A stretch of DNA of 46,047 nt from Bacteroidaceae bacterium (GCA_017480685.1 JAFUSD010000114.1:1-46047); one strand, 5' to 3'; shown: positions 34,498-43,080, counted from the first letter of the stretch. The notes: generated by a model from the sequence alone, not told the origin. A program made the numbers and translations.

Positions 34498-35766
34498 TTA
34501 TCGTATTTTCAGTGTTATGATTGTGATGGCTGCAAGCAGTATGGTCACAATCCAGAATCTAATAGTTATCATGTTCTCGTGAAGCGGCGTGGAATTGCGC
34601 TTACACAGGTATTTGGCATCGGGCAAGAGCTGGCTGGGCAGCACACGGAAGTGGTCGTGGAGTGGGGCACGGCGGAATACACGCTGCTTCACTCCCACGC
34701 GGTTGCCGCGCTTGGCATACCACACCTGCAGTATCACCGACACACTCTCGGCCAACCACACACCGCAGAGAATCGGGATGAGCAACTCCTTGTGGATGAT
34801 GACTGCCGTCACTGCTATCACTCCACCGATGGCCAGTGACCCCGTGTCGCCCATGAACACCTTGGCGGGATATGCATTGTACCACAGGAAACCGACGAGC
34901 GCACCCACGAAGGCACACAGATATACCACAATCTCTTCCGAGCCCGGGATGTACATCACATTCAGGTAGCTGGCATAGTGTATATGTCCCGACACGTAGG
35001 CCAGAATGCCCAGAGCCGTTCCGATGATGGCAGCGTTGCCGGTACACATGCCGTCCATGCCGTCGTTGAGGTTGGCTCCGTTCGACACGGCTGTGATGAC
35101 AAACGTGGTGACGAGTATGAACAGAATCCATCCGCAGGCACGCTTGGTGCGACCGTCGCCTATCCAGTTGAAGGCTTCATAGTAGTCGAGGTTGTTGTTC
35201 TTGAAGAACGGCACGGTAGTCACGGTCGACTTGCGCGCTTCGCTCTTGTGATATACCACGGTCGACGACTCGGTCACGGTCTCCACATTTTCGCGTACAA
35301 CGGCCTGGGGCGAAAGCCAGAGCGCAATTCCTACCACGCTTCCAAGCAACAGCTGACCCAACAGCTTGTAGCGAGGTTTCATGCCGTCCTTGTTGCCGCG
35401 CAGCTTGATGAAGTCGTCGATGAAACCAAGGGCTCCGAACCACAGGATGGTGATGATGAGCAGGTTGATATATATGTTGTCGAGCCGCCCGAGCAACAGT
35501 GCCGGAATCACGACTGCACCCACGATAATGACTCCACCCATCGATGGCGTACCTTGCTTCTGAACGCCGTAAGGGTCGATTTCAGCATTGCGTGCCGACT
35601 CCAGGTGGCGCTTACGTTTCATATAGGTGATGAAACTCTTGCCCGCCCACATCGAGATGAGCAGCGAGAGCATCAGTGCAATCAGCGAACGGAACGATAT
35701 GTAGCTCCACATGCCCATGCCGGGTATGTGGAATTGCTCGAGATATTTTGAGAGGTAGTAAAGCAT
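34498..35766 (-). CDS. mraY: Phospho-MurNAc-pentapeptide translocase MraY
   Basis: 422 residues, ten predicted membrane helices. Makes lipid I from UDP-MurNAc-pentapeptide and undecaprenyl phosphate. Active-site blocks: GTPSMGGVII, FIDDFIKL, NLNDGMDGM, FMGDTGSLAIGG. The so-called HHH loop reads PLHDHFR, with Asp in place of the middle His; I do not know whether that is general in this phylum. A hydrophilic insertion (about 158-205) between helices is longer than in E. coli. Preceded by array H. Confidence 0.96.
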   Translation of the reverse strand: MLYYLSKYLEQFHIPGMGMWSYISFRSLIALMLSLLISMWAGKSFITYMKRKRHLESARNAEIDPYGVQKQGTPSMGGVIIVGAVVIPALLLGRLDNIYINLLIITILWFGALGFIDDFIKLRGNKDGMKPRYKLLGQLLLGSVVGIALWLSPQAVVRENVETVTESSTVVYHKSEARKSTVTTVPFFKNNNLDYYEAFNWIGDGRTKRACGWILFILVTTFVITAVSNGANLNDGMDGMCTGNAAIIGTALGILAYVSGHIHYASYLNVMYIPGSEEIVVYLCAFVGALVGFLWYNAYPAKVFMGDTGSLAIGGVIAVTAVIIHKELLIPILCGVWLAESVSVILQVWYAKRGNRVGVKQRVFRRAPLHDHFRVLPSQLLPDAKYLCKRNSTPLHENMITIRFWIVTILLAAITIITLKIR

Positions 35767-35797
35767 TGTCTGTTGGTGATTATTTGTCGGGGTCCGT

Positions 35798-35907
35798 TAG
35801 TTTGTTTGGACGATTTTGTTATTTCATCTGGCAGAACTTGTCAGTTTGTTTGGACGATTTTGTTATTTCATCTGGCCACTCTTGTTAGTTCATCTGGCAT
35901 ATCTTGC
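35798..35907. repeat. 22-bp array H across the murE stop codon
   Basis: Five consecutive 22-bp units from 35798, 35820, 35842, 35864 and 35886. Units 1 and 3 carry GTTTGTTTGGACGATTTTG, units 2 and 4 TTTCATCTGGC; unit 5 (TTCATCTGGCATATCTTG) lies inside murE and encodes its last residues KICQMN. The TAA stop (35885-35887) is at the unit 4/5 boundary. The alternation makes a 44-bp superunit. Confidence 0.9.
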
Positions 35908-37339
35908 GCACTTCTTCCTTGTCGTCGAAGTGGTGTTTTACGCCCTTGATTTCCTGATAGTCCTCATGTCCCTTGCCGGCAATGAGTATCACATCGCCTT
36001 TTTCGGCCATCATGCAGGCGGTGCGTATGGCTTCGCGGCGGTCGACGATAGAGACCACGCGGCGCATCTGCTCGGCATCGAGACCTGCCAGCATGTCGTT
36101 GATGATGTCTTGAGGCTCCTCGAAGCGGGGATTGTCGCTCGTGATGATGACGCGGTCGCTCTGGCGTACAGCCTCCTGTGCCATGAGCGGACGTTTACCC
36201 TTGTCGCGATTGCCACCGGCTCCGCACACCGTGATGACCTGTCCCTTGCCTTCGAGCACCCCGTGTATTGCGCTGAGAACATTCTCAAGGGCATCGGGGG
36301 TGTGGGCATAATCTACGATTGCTGTGAATCCGCCAGGGGTGTTGATGGCCTCGAGGCGGCCGCTCACCGGGTGCATGGTGCTCATTGCCACCAGCACTTC
36401 GTGGGGGTCTTGACCCAACATGACGGCGGTTCCATATACTGCAAGCAGGTTCGACACGTTGAAACGGCCTATGAACTGCACGCCCACCTCCTGTCCGCAG
36501 ATGTCGAGATACATGCCCTCGAAGTGACATTCTATGATTTTGGCCTTGAAGTCGGCTGCCTGTTGCACCGAATAGGTCTTGACCTTGGCGCGGGTGTTCT
36601 GCACCATGACCATACCGTTGCGGTCGTCGAGGTTGGTGATGGCGAATGCCGAGGCGGGCAGGTTGTCGAAGAACCGCTTCTTGGCATGCAGGTAGTTGTC
36701 GAAGGTCTTGTGGTAGTCGAGGTGGTCGCGGGTGAGGTTGGTGAATATGCCACCTGCAAATGTAAGTCCGCCTATGCGGTTTTGGGCTATTGCATGTGAA
36801 CTGACCTCCATGAACACGTAGTCGCATCCGGCATCGACCATCTGTGCCAACAGCTTGTTGAGCGTGATGGGGTCGGGCGTGGTGTGCTCTGTGGGTATTG
36901 CTTCACCGTCGATATAGTTCACAACGGTCGACAGCAGTCCGGCCTTGTAGCCCAGCTTGCGGAACAGGTTGTAGAGGGTTGTGGCAATGGTTGTCTTGCC
37001 GTTGGTGCCTGTCACACCTACCAGTTTCATCTTTGTCGATGGGTTGCCGCAGAATGTTGTGGCTATGTTGCCCACAATCTGTTCGCTGTTGGCCACCTTG
37101 ATGTAGGTCACATTGTCGTTGAGCACCGATGGCAGTTCCTCACATACCACCGCTGTGGCGCCGTTCTCGATGGCTTTGGTTATGTAGTTATGGCCGTCGG
37201 CCTGAGTGCCTTTCACTGCTATGAACATGTGGTCGGCGCCTATTTGTCGGGAGTCGATGTTCACGTCCTTGATGTCGCATGTGGTTGGTCCTACCACTTC
37301 GAGGGGCGATATGCTTGTCAGTATTTCGTTGAGTTTCAT
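35885..37339 (-). CDS. murE: UDP-MurNAc-tripeptide synthetase MurE
   Basis: 484 residues. Adds the third residue to UDP-MurNAc-L-Ala-D-Glu. ATP loop GTNGKTT at 111-117, [24 protein letters not shown] and the DNPR motif (402-405), which recognises meso-diaminopimelate; so the cell wall should be of the DAP type. Late region HEDYQEI is normal. The final six codons are part of repeat array H. It follows ftsI by 37 bp that hold a 19-bp duplication. Confidence 0.97.
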   Translation of the reverse strand: MKLNEILTSISPLEVVGPTTCDIKDVNIDSRQIGADHMFIAVKGTQADGHNYITKAIENGATAVVCEELPSVLNDNVTYIKVANSEQIVGNIATTFCGNPSTKMKLVGVTGTNGKTTIATTLYNLFRKLGYKAGLLSTVVNYIDGEAIPTEHTTPDPITLNKLLAQMVDAGCDYVFMEVSSHAIAQNRIGGLTFAGGIFTNLTRDHLDYHKTFDNYLHAKKRFFDNLPASAFAITNLDDRNGMVMVQNTRAKVKTYSVQQAADFKAKIIECHFEGMYLDICGQEVGVQFIGRFNVSNLLAVYGTAVMLGQDPHEVLVAMSTMHPVSGRLEAINTPGGFTAIVDYAHTPDALENVLSAIHGVLEGKGQVITVCGAGGNRDKGKRPLMAQEAVRQSDRVIITSDNPRFEEPQDIINDMLAGLDAEQMRRVVSIVDRREAIRTACMMAEKGDVILIAGKGHEDYQEIKGVKHHFDDKEEVRKICQMN

Positions 37340-37343
37340 TTTT

Positions 37344-37381
37344 TTGTATGTGGTATGTTAACTTGTATGTAGTATGTTAAT
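37344..37381. repeat. 19-bp duplication over the ftsI stop codon
   Basis: Two 19-bp copies (37344-37362 and 37363-37381), each TTGTATGT.GTATGTTAA, differing at two bases. The ftsI TAA stop (37377-37379) lies in the second copy. Similar in placement to arrays F1, G and H but with a 19-bp step. Confidence 0.8.
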
Positions 37382-39596
37382 CTGTTGCCAGTTCCAGTTC
37401 CACCACTTGTCCGGGCACAACCTTGGAGCCTGATGGTATGCTTTGGTGTTTCACGTGTCCCTTGCCGGTGGCTTTGGCTTTCATGCCACGGCGTTCTATC
37501 TCGTATATTGCATCGCGCAGTCCCATGCCTATGAGGTTGGGCACGTGGTCGTATTCATTGCTTATGATGGTGAAGTCTATGTCTGTTCCGTCGGTTGAGG
37601 TGGTTGCTATGTCACCGTTGTCATATTTAGGTATCGTGGTCGATATGCCCAGATTGCCCAACACCAGTTGTGCAGCTTTGATGTCACCGCTCTTCACCTC
37701 GGGCACCATGGTTGCAAGCGAGTCTGTGGCGCGTGTCAGGTCACTTGTCACGGCGTTGGCATAGACGCTTTCGGCAATCTTCTTGAACACGGGTCCGGCC
37801 TGTCCGCCGCCCGATGCCAGTCCGTACTTCAGGCGTATGGCAACGATGCAGGTGTACTGTGGATTCTCGGCGGGGAAGTATCCGCAGAAGCTCACGAGGT
37901 GGCCGCCGCCTTTATATCCGCCCTTGCCGCCCACCTGGGCTGTTCCTGTCTTGCCAGCCACGGTGAAGTACTTGCTGCCGGCACGTTTGCCCACTCCTTC
38001 TTTCACCACCCTCACGAGTATTTCTTGTATCTGCTTTATGGCTTCGGGACGTGCTATCTGCTCTTTCAGTACCTTGACGGGCATCTTCTCTACGGTCTTG
38101 CCGTCGCGTTGCACTGCTTTCACAAATCGTGGTGCAACCATTGTGCCGTTGTTGGCGATAGCGTTGTAGAATGATACGGTCGAGATGGGTGGTATCTGGG
38201 TTTCATATCCTATCGACATCCATGCCAGTGCTGTCTTCGACCAGTTGCTGCCGTCGGGCTTTGGCATGCGTATCACCGGCTTGGCCGAGCCTACGAAGGG
38301 TAGTTCGAGGTCGGCACCAATGCCTATGCGGTGCAATCCCTCCACGAATTTCTCGGGTTTGTTGTGGTAGCGGGCATCGATGAGCCGGCTCACTCCTATG
38401 TTCGACGAGTACATCAGAGTGTGTGCCACGTCCATGTCGCCATATCCGCCTCGGTTCCAGTTGTGGTCTTTCATCATCGAGCCATACATGTTGTAGACTC
38501 CTCCGTTGCCGTTGGTGTGGTCGTTGAGGGTCAGTTCACCGTCGTCGAAGCCCACCAGGATGGATGCGGTCTTGAATGTGGAGCCAGGCTCCATGAGTGC
38601 TGCCAGTGCGAAGTTGCGTGCTTCGTAGTAGTTGCCGTCATCGTAGAGCGAGAGGTTTACGATGGCTTTCACGTCGCCTGTCTTGGTTTCCATCAGCACC
38701 ACCACTCCCATGTCGGCAAGTCCGTTGGTGCCTTTTATTACGTCAAACTCTTCGCGCAGTGCACTTTCACACACGTCTTGCATCGTGACGTCGATGGTTG
38801 ATACGATGTCGAATCCGTTTTGTGGCTTTATGTCGATGAGGTCGATGTATTTGCTCAGTATCTTGCGGCGGTGTTTGATGCCGGGCACTCCGCGCAGCAG
38901 CGAGTCGTAGGCCAGTTCCATGCCCGAGCGTGCTGAGTCTTTGGCTCCATACATCTCGCCCAGCGTACGTTTTGCGAGCGAACCGAACGGTTTTTTGCGG
39001 TTGTTGCGCTCTTCGACGGTCAGTCCCACGTAGTACTTGCGGCGCTGGAAGTCGCGGAAGAAGGGCAACTTGATGAGTTCGGTGTATTGTATGTAGTTGA
39101 GTGTGGTGCCCTTACACACCTCGAAGTATCGGCTTTGTGCATTCCACCCATCGGCCAGGTGACGGCGATATTCTGCTGCGGTCCTCTTTGGGCAGATAGC
39201 GGCCAGGCCGTTGCAGATGGTGTCGAGCATGGCGGCATATTTCTCGCCTTTGCCCATGAAGAGTGAGTCTTTGGTGAAGTGGAAGAGGCTGTCTTGCTTG
39301 GTGAATCGTCCGGTCTTGATGGCTTCTTTGGTCAGTCCCGACTTGAAGTCGATATACACTTTGTAGTCGGGCAGGCTGCTGGCCATGAGTTGCCCGTCGG
39401 CCGACAGGATATTGCCGCGCATGGCGGGCACGCTGAGGCTGTCCTGCTCGAAGTTGTTGCGGCGTTGGTCTTCCCAGAAGTTTTTGTCGAACACCATGGT
39501 CTTCACCATGTAGAAGAGTATTCCCACGCAGAAGACCAGTGCTATGATGAGCACCAGTGTGGTTTGGCTTGCTATGTATTTCTTTTCGAATTTCAT
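37377..39596 (-). CDS. ftsI: Division transpeptidase FtsI (PBP) with PASTA domain
   Basis: 739 residues. One membrane helix (about 12-30), a PBP dimer domain, then a transpeptidase domain with SxxK = STFK (339-342), SxN = SSN (397-399) and KTGTA (549-553). A C-terminal PASTA domain (about 670-737, HVPNLIGMGLRDAIYEIERRGMKAKATG) is present; PASTA is usual in this phylum but absent from E. coli FtsI. It crosslinks septal peptidoglycan with FtsW. Starts 12 bp after the ftsL-like gene. Confidence 0.96.
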   Translation of the reverse strand: MKFEKKYIASQTTLVLIIALVFCVGILFYMVKTMVFDKNFWEDQRRNNFEQDSLSVPAMRGNILSADGQLMASSLPDYKVYIDFKSGLTKEAIKTGRFTKQDSLFHFTKDSLFMGKGEKYAAMLDTICNGLAAICPKRTAAEYRRHLADGWNAQSRYFEVCKGTTLNYIQYTELIKLPFFRDFQRRKYYVGLTVEERNNRKKPFGSLAKRTLGEMYGAKDSARSGMELAYDSLLRGVPGIKHRRKILSKYIDLIDIKPQNGFDIVSTIDVTMQDVCESALREEFDVIKGTNGLADMGVVVLMETKTGDVKAIVNLSLYDDGNYYEARNFALAALMEPGSTFKTASILVGFDDGELTLNDHTNGNGGVYNMYGSMMKDHNWNRGGYGDMDVAHTLMYSSNIGVSRLIDARYHNKPEKFVEGLHRIGIGADLELPFVGSAKPVIRMPKPDGSNWSKTALAWMSIGYETQIPPISTVSFYNAIANNGTMVAPRFVKAVQRDGKTVEKMPVKVLKEQIARPEAIKQIQEILVRVVKEGVGKRAGSKYFTVAGKTGTAQVGGKGGYKGGGHLVSFCGYFPAENPQYTCIVAIRLKYGLASGGGQAGPVFKKIAESVYANAVTSDLTRATDSLATMVPEVKSGDIKAAQLVLGNLGISTTIPKYDNGDIATTSTDGTDIDFTIISNEYDHVPNLIGMGLRDAIYEIERRGMKAKATGKGHVKHQSIPSGSKVVPGQVVELELATD

Positions 39597-39608
39597 GTGG
39601 TTTGCGGT

Positions 39609-40070
39609 TCAGTCTTCTTGCTTTATGGCAAATGGTGGCGTGGTTGAGTGCAGCAGGGTTGAGTCGCCGTTGGCTTTCAGTTCCTTCACTATTTCCGACT
39701 GCCGGCTGGCGTTGAGCAGTTCGCTCTCGATGGTCAGCACCTTGTAGCGCTCTTCCTGCAGTTGCACCTTCAGGCTGTCGATTAGCAGCACGTCTTGTTG
39801 GCAGGCGTAGCGGTTGCCGGTGTAGAGTATTGCCAGCAGTACGAGGAACATGAAGAAGACTACCTGCTTGAGCATGAATCGGCTTTGCAGGATGTCGCCG
39901 CCGAGTATCGACTTTAGTGTGATGTCGCCCAGCGAGTCTTCGTCTTCGTCCTGGTCGGTGAATTGCTTGATTGCTTTGATGGCCTCTTCTTGCTCTTTGC
40001 GGTCTTTGCGTTCGGCTTCTTGCAGTGCTTCGGCAATTCCTTCGCTTATGTCTTTCTGTTCGTCGTTCAC
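39609..40070 (-). CDS. ftsL: FtsL-like division protein
   Basis: 153 residues. Start codon GTG (40070); no in-frame ATG until the membrane segment. Layout: about 65-residue acidic/basic cytoplasmic part (MNDEQKDISEGIAEALQEAE), one membrane helix (about 69-85, VVFFMFLVLLAILYTG), then a short periplasmic coiled coil (SLKVQLQEERYKVLTIESELLNAS). This and the place between rsmH and ftsI match the FtsL-like FtsL/DivIC proteins of Bacteroidota. Low sequence conservation keeps certainty moderate; the cytoplasmic tail is longer than in E. coli FtsL. Confidence 0.82.
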   Translation of the reverse strand: MNDEQKDISEGIAEALQEAERKDRKEQEEAIKAIKQFTDQDEDEDSLGDITLKSILGGDILQSRFMLKQVVFFMFLVLLAILYTGNRYACQQDVLLIDSLKVQLQEERYKVLTIESELLNASRQSEIVKELKANGDSTLLHSTTPPFAIKQED

Positions 40071-40089
40071 TGTCTTAACTTTTTATCGT

Positions 40090-41016
40090 TCACTTTTCTT
40101 TCTTCACTCCCACCCTCAGTTTTGCGCTCCGCGAGCGTGGATTCTGTTCCTGCTCCTCGGGTGTCGGGACTATTGGTTTGCGTGTCAGGGTAGTGTATGG
40201 CGCCGATATGTTGCCAAAGAAGTCTTTCTCTTCTTTGCCGTCGATGTTGCCGGTGCGCATCAGGTTTTTCACCATGCGGTCCTCGAGCGAGTGGTAGGTG
40301 ATGACCATCAGGCGGCCTCCGGGGCGTAGCACCTGTGTGGCGGCATTGAGCATCTCGGCCAGGGCGTCCATCTCGTGGTTCACCTCGATGCGTAGTGCCT
40401 GGAATGCTTTGGCCAGGTCTTTCTTTTCTCGGTCGCGTGGCATGAGTGGCATCAGTGTGTCGGTGAGTCGGGCTATGGTGTCGATTGCCTGTGTGGTGCG
40501 TGCCTTGACAATGGCTCGTGCTATCTGCCGTCCTTGGTTCAGTTCGCCGTAGGTGTGGAAGATGTTTGCAAGTGCCGCCTCGTCGTAGGTGTTGACTATG
40601 TGTGCGGCGGTGGTTGTAGCGCGTTGGTTCATGCGCATGTCGAGCGGTCCGTCGGCGCGGAAGGAGAATCCGCGGCTTGGGTCGTCGAAGTGGTGTGATG
40701 ACACTCCCAGGTCGGCCAGTATGGCGTCGACGCGATGGTCGCAGCCGTAGTATCGCATGAAGTTTCTGAGGTAGCGGAAGTTGCTGCGCACGAATGTAAA
40801 CCGCTCGTCGCCGCCAGGGGCATTTGCCTCTGCGTCGGCATCTTGGTCAAACGAGTAGAGGTGTGCCGTGGTGTCGAGTCGGCTCAGTATCTCTCTTGTG
40901 TGGCCGCCGCCACCCATAGTTGTGTCGACGTATATGCCGCCAGGGCGCAGGTCCATGGCGTCGATGCTGGCACCGAGTAGCACTGGCGTGTGGTATGTCT
41001 CTGCTGGGATGTTCAT
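40090..41016 (-). CDS. rsmH: 16S rRNA (cytosine1402-N4)-methyltransferase RsmH
   Basis: 308 residues. SAM-dependent methylation of C1402 of 16S rRNA. YHTPVLLGASIDAM, DTTMGGGGHTREIL (SAM loop), ADLGVSSHHFDDPSRGFSF and ITYHSLEDRMVKNLM are RsmH hallmarks. Follows mraZ by 144 bp that contain no gene (a GGGCTTCGCCC hairpin near 41128 and an alternating CGCGCGC run near 41080). 19 bp before ftsL. Confidence 0.97.
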   Translation of the reverse strand: MNIPAETYHTPVLLGASIDAMDLRPGGIYVDTTMGGGGHTREILSRLDTTAHLYSFDQDADAEANAPGGDERFTFVRSNFRYLRNFMRYYGCDHRVDAILADLGVSSHHFDDPSRGFSFRADGPLDMRMNQRATTTAAHIVNTYDEAALANIFHTYGELNQGRQIARAIVKARTTQAIDTIARLTDTLMPLMPRDREKKDLAKAFQALRIEVNHEMDALAEMLNAATQVLRPGGRLMVITYHSLEDRMVKNLMRTGNIDGKEEKDFFGNISAPYTTLTRKPIVPTPEEQEQNPRSRSAKLRVGVKKEK

Positions 41017-41160
41017 GTTCTGACTTGTATAGGGTGGCGCTGCTTCGGCGTTTTTGGGGCTTATATAATAAATAATGTACGCGCGCGAGACTGCTTAATT
41101 TTGCCTCGCTGCTCTTCAGTGCCAATGGGCTTCGCCCAGTGCTTCTGTGCGTTTTGTGCT

Positions 41161-41631
41161 TCAGATGTTTTGGGTTATGGCTGTAGGCATGTCGGCCATG
41201 ATGGCTTGCAGGTCTTCTCCGAGTGTAGATTGTTCGTTCAGCACCTGCTCACATCGCTGCTTGTCCCATATCTCGATATGGTCGTCAACTGCGAGGAAAC
41301 GCACGTCGGCAGTGATGCCTGCATAGTCGAGTTTACGTTTGTTGATGAGGATTCGGCCGTTGCTGTCAAGTTCTACCACTTCGGCGTCGGCCAGGAATTT
41401 GCGTAGCAGTTGTTGATGCGTCCCGTTCCACCGGTTGAGCCGTGACCGCAGCATGTCGAGCATCTCGTGCCACAGGCTTTCGGGATAGAGAACGAGGCAT
41501 GGCTGGAACAGGTCGACCCGAAGGATACATCGGCTTTCGCCGGCACCCTCGAGCACCTTTCGCAACGGTGCGGGAAGAAACACCCTGCCCTTTGCGTCTG
41601 CTTTTGCTGAATAGTCGCCTATAAATCGCAT
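41161..41631 (-). CDS. mraZ: Transcriptional regulator MraZ
   Basis: 156 residues from the ATG at 41631 (MRFIGDYSAKADAKGRVFLP); a TTG at 41634 is a less likely start. Two AbrB-like SpoVT repeats: D.KGRVFLPAPLR near the start and LDSNGRILINKRKLDYAG in the second half. MraZ binds upstream of its own gene and controls the dcw cluster. First gene of the cluster; three TGGNG direct repeats with a 10-bp step lie upstream at 41720-41744. Confidence 0.95.
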   Translation of the reverse strand: MRFIGDYSAKADAKGRVFLPAPLRKVLEGAGESRCILRVDLFQPCLVLYPESLWHEMLDMLRSRLNRWNGTHQQLLRKFLADAEVVELDSNGRILINKRKLDYAGITADVRFLAVDDHIEIWDKQRCEQVLNEQSTLGEDLQAIMADMPTAITQNI

Positions 41632-41702
41632 CAATCCTTACTTATTTAGGTTTTAGCCTATGAAACGCAGGGTAGATTCTGCGCTCATTTCGTTTTCGTC
41701 TG

Positions 41703-41744
41703 CAAATTTAGTAATTTTCCTCCACATTCCACCACTTTTCCCCA
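41703..41744 (-). promoter_or_regulatory. mraZ promoter with MraZ-box repeats
   Basis: On the minus strand TGGGG (41744-41740), TGGTG (41734-41730) and TGGAG (41724-41720) follow at an exact 10-bp step, that is TGGNN with 5-nt gaps, the architecture of MraZ binding repeats known from other bacteria. They are directly before a TAAATTTG -7 box (41710-41703). Binding would overlap the -33 region, fitting autorepression. Confidence 0.65.
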
Positions 41745-41842
41745 CTTTTTTTTGTCTTCACAAGCAATTTTTTTTGTTTGTGTTCGTAAATGTTTGTGTT
41801 TTAGGCGGTTTCGGGTGGGGCAAATTTGGACATAAAGGCAAA

Positions 41843-41861
41843 TGTAAACTGGCAGTTTACA
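41843..41861. promoter_or_regulatory. 19-bp palindrome between mraZ and the barrel gene
   Basis: TGTAAACTGGCAGTTTACA: perfect 9-bp arms around one base. It lies midway in the 435-bp divergent intergenic region, about 185 bp before the barrel gene's -7 box. Operator or hairpin; no assignment possible. The rest of the region holds homopolymer T tracts but no gene. Confidence 0.5.
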
Positions 41862-42027
41862 ATTGGCTTTGATAAAGACTGCTCCGAGGTTGCCGGCCGT
41901 GTCGTCGATTTTGTGCCATTGCAAAAAAAGCATGTCATCGGGCTTGTTCGTGCGCGTATGTAATGGTAAAAATAGGTGTTGATGCAAAAAAATAGTTATA
42001 ATGTGTTTCGAATTACAAATTTATTTG

Positions 42028-42035
42028 TATCTTTG
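42028..42035 (+). promoter_or_regulatory. -7 box of the barrel gene
   Basis: TATCTTTG matches TAnnTTTG, 31 bp before the ATG at 42067. A TTTC at 42006-42009 is a poor -33 with an 18-bp spacer. Confidence 0.5.
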
Positions 42036-42066
42036 TCGCCGAATACAACCCCAAAATCGTAGCATT

Positions 42067-42705
42067 ATGAAGAAAGTAGTCAGAATGTTTGCCGTGGTGA
42101 CTGCCCTGCTTATGGCAGTGCCTGCATGGAGTCAGGTCCAGTTTGGAGTGAAAGCTGGTCTGAATGTAACGAAAGTGTCGCTCGACAAGTCTACCGTCAT
42201 CGATGCCAACAATCGCATCGGTTGGTTTGCCGGCCCTATGCTCGACGTCTCGCTGCCCATCACCGGACTGGGCTTCGATGTAGCCGTGCTCTACAACAAC
42301 AAGACAATAGAGCTGGAGACTGAAGGCGCAACCGAATCGGAAACACTGAAGTATGTAGACGTGCCGGTGAACCTGAAAATCTCGCTCGGGCTTGGCAAGA
42401 AAGCAAGCATCTTCCTCACAACCGGTCCGCAATTCTCGTTCAACATAGGCGACGATGAGATATTTGAAGACATATCGAATGCCAAGCGACACTTCGAGCT
42501 TAAGAAGTCGGAGTTCAGTTGGAATGTAGGTGGCGGCGTGAAAGCCTTGAAACATCTGCAAGTGGCCTACAACTACAACGTAGCAGTAGGCAAGACTGCC
42601 GACGTGAACCTCGATGCCAGCTATTTCGGAGGAATGGCAGGCGATATAGTACAGAAGAAACTGACGAACAGTACCCACCAAATTTCGGTGGCGCTAATGT
42701 TCTGA
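42067..42705 (+). CDS. Outer-membrane beta-barrel (PorT-like) protein
   Basis: 212 residues from the ATG at 42067; the frame is open from 42001 but the signal peptide MKKVVRMFAVVTALLMAVPAWSQ begins here. The mature part has eight or so beta-strands with alternating hydrophobic residues (VQFGVKAGLNVTKVSL, IGWFAGPMLDVSLPI, FDVAVLYNNKTIEL, SWNVGGGVKAL) and ends in Phe, as in the outer membrane beta-barrel/PorT-like family of Bacteroidota. Function unknown. Two intrinsic terminators follow. Confidence 0.88.
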   Translation: MKKVVRMFAVVTALLMAVPAWSQVQFGVKAGLNVTKVSLDKSTVIDANNRIGWFAGPMLDVSLPITGLGFDVAVLYNNKTIELETEGATESETLKYVDVPVNLKISLGLGKKASIFLTTGPQFSFNIGDDEIFEDISNAKRHFELKKSEFSWNVGGGVKALKHLQVAYNYNVAVGKTADVNLDASYFGGMAGDIVQKKLTNSTHQISVALMF

Positions 42706-42727
42706 TACTGTCGATAAGCTGCTGACC

Positions 42728-42759
42728 GAGGGATGCACCGCGTGTGTGTCCCTCTTTTT
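42728..42759 (+). terminator. First terminator after the barrel gene
   Basis: GAGGGA (42728-42733) pairs with TCCCTC (42749-42754), followed by five T. Confidence 0.8.
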
Positions 42760-42768
42760 CTTTCTCTT

Positions 42769-42805
42769 GCCCGATGGACGAAAATGCGGTTTCATCGGGC
42801 TTTTT
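42769..42805 (+). terminator. Second terminator after the barrel gene
   Basis: GCCCGATG (42769-42776) pairs with CATCGGGC (42793-42800), followed by five T. The nearby GCGGTGAAACCGAT (42820-42833) resembles a part of the MITE-like element, but too short to claim. Confidence 0.8.
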
Positions 42806-42846
42806 GTGTGTTTTTTATGCGGTGAAACCGATATTTTGTATAAACG

Positions 42847-42970
42847 ACGATATCCTCACAGGGTGTTAAGGATATCCTCGCAGGGTGTTAAGGATATCCT
42901 CGCAGGGCGTTGACGATATCCTCGCAGGGCGTTGACGATATCCTCGCGGAGCGTTGACGATATCCTCGCA
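42847..42970. repeat. 22-bp GATATC array D
   Basis: Six GATATC cores at 42849, 42871, 42893, 42915, 42937 and 42959, exactly 22 bp apart, in GATATCCTCGCAGG. Largest of the GATATC arrays. Located downstream of the barrel gene and its terminators. Confidence 0.94.
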
Positions 42971-43036
42971 AGGTTGCGGATGAGCTTTTTTTTATGCCTT
43001 CAAGGCAGGAAAAATATCCGTTTGCCCAACTTTTTA

Positions 43037-43080
43037 CTTACATTTTACGAAAATGTAAGTTGAAAAGCGTAAAATGTAAG
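43037..43080. promoter_or_regulatory. Palindromic operator candidate
   Basis: CTTACATTTT (43037-43046) is followed by two inverted copies AAAATGTAAG at 43050-43059 and 43071-43080. Copies 1 and 2 form a perfect hairpin with a 3-nt loop; copies 1 and 3 form 13-bp arms including ACG/CGT. They sit just before a TAACTTTG -7 box (43103-43110). Confidence 0.6.

Noticed and set aside
33215-34582. 455-codon plus-strand frame opposite murD
   Set aside because: It is antisense to murD, which has intact P-loop and ligase motifs; the translated antisense product is His/Val/Leu-rich with no known fold.
34498-35766. MraY inactive because of H-D-H in place of the HHH loop
   Set aside because: All aspartate active-site blocks are intact and it is the only mraY seen in an otherwise complete cluster, so a lineage variant is more likely.
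42001-42066. Longer barrel protein starting at 42001
   Set aside because: It would place 22 residues before a standard signal peptide and include the -7 box.
42775-42833. Third copy of the MITE-like element
   Set aside because: Only GCGGTTTCAT and GTGAAACCGAT resemble it; no terminal repeats, and the segment is explained by a terminator.
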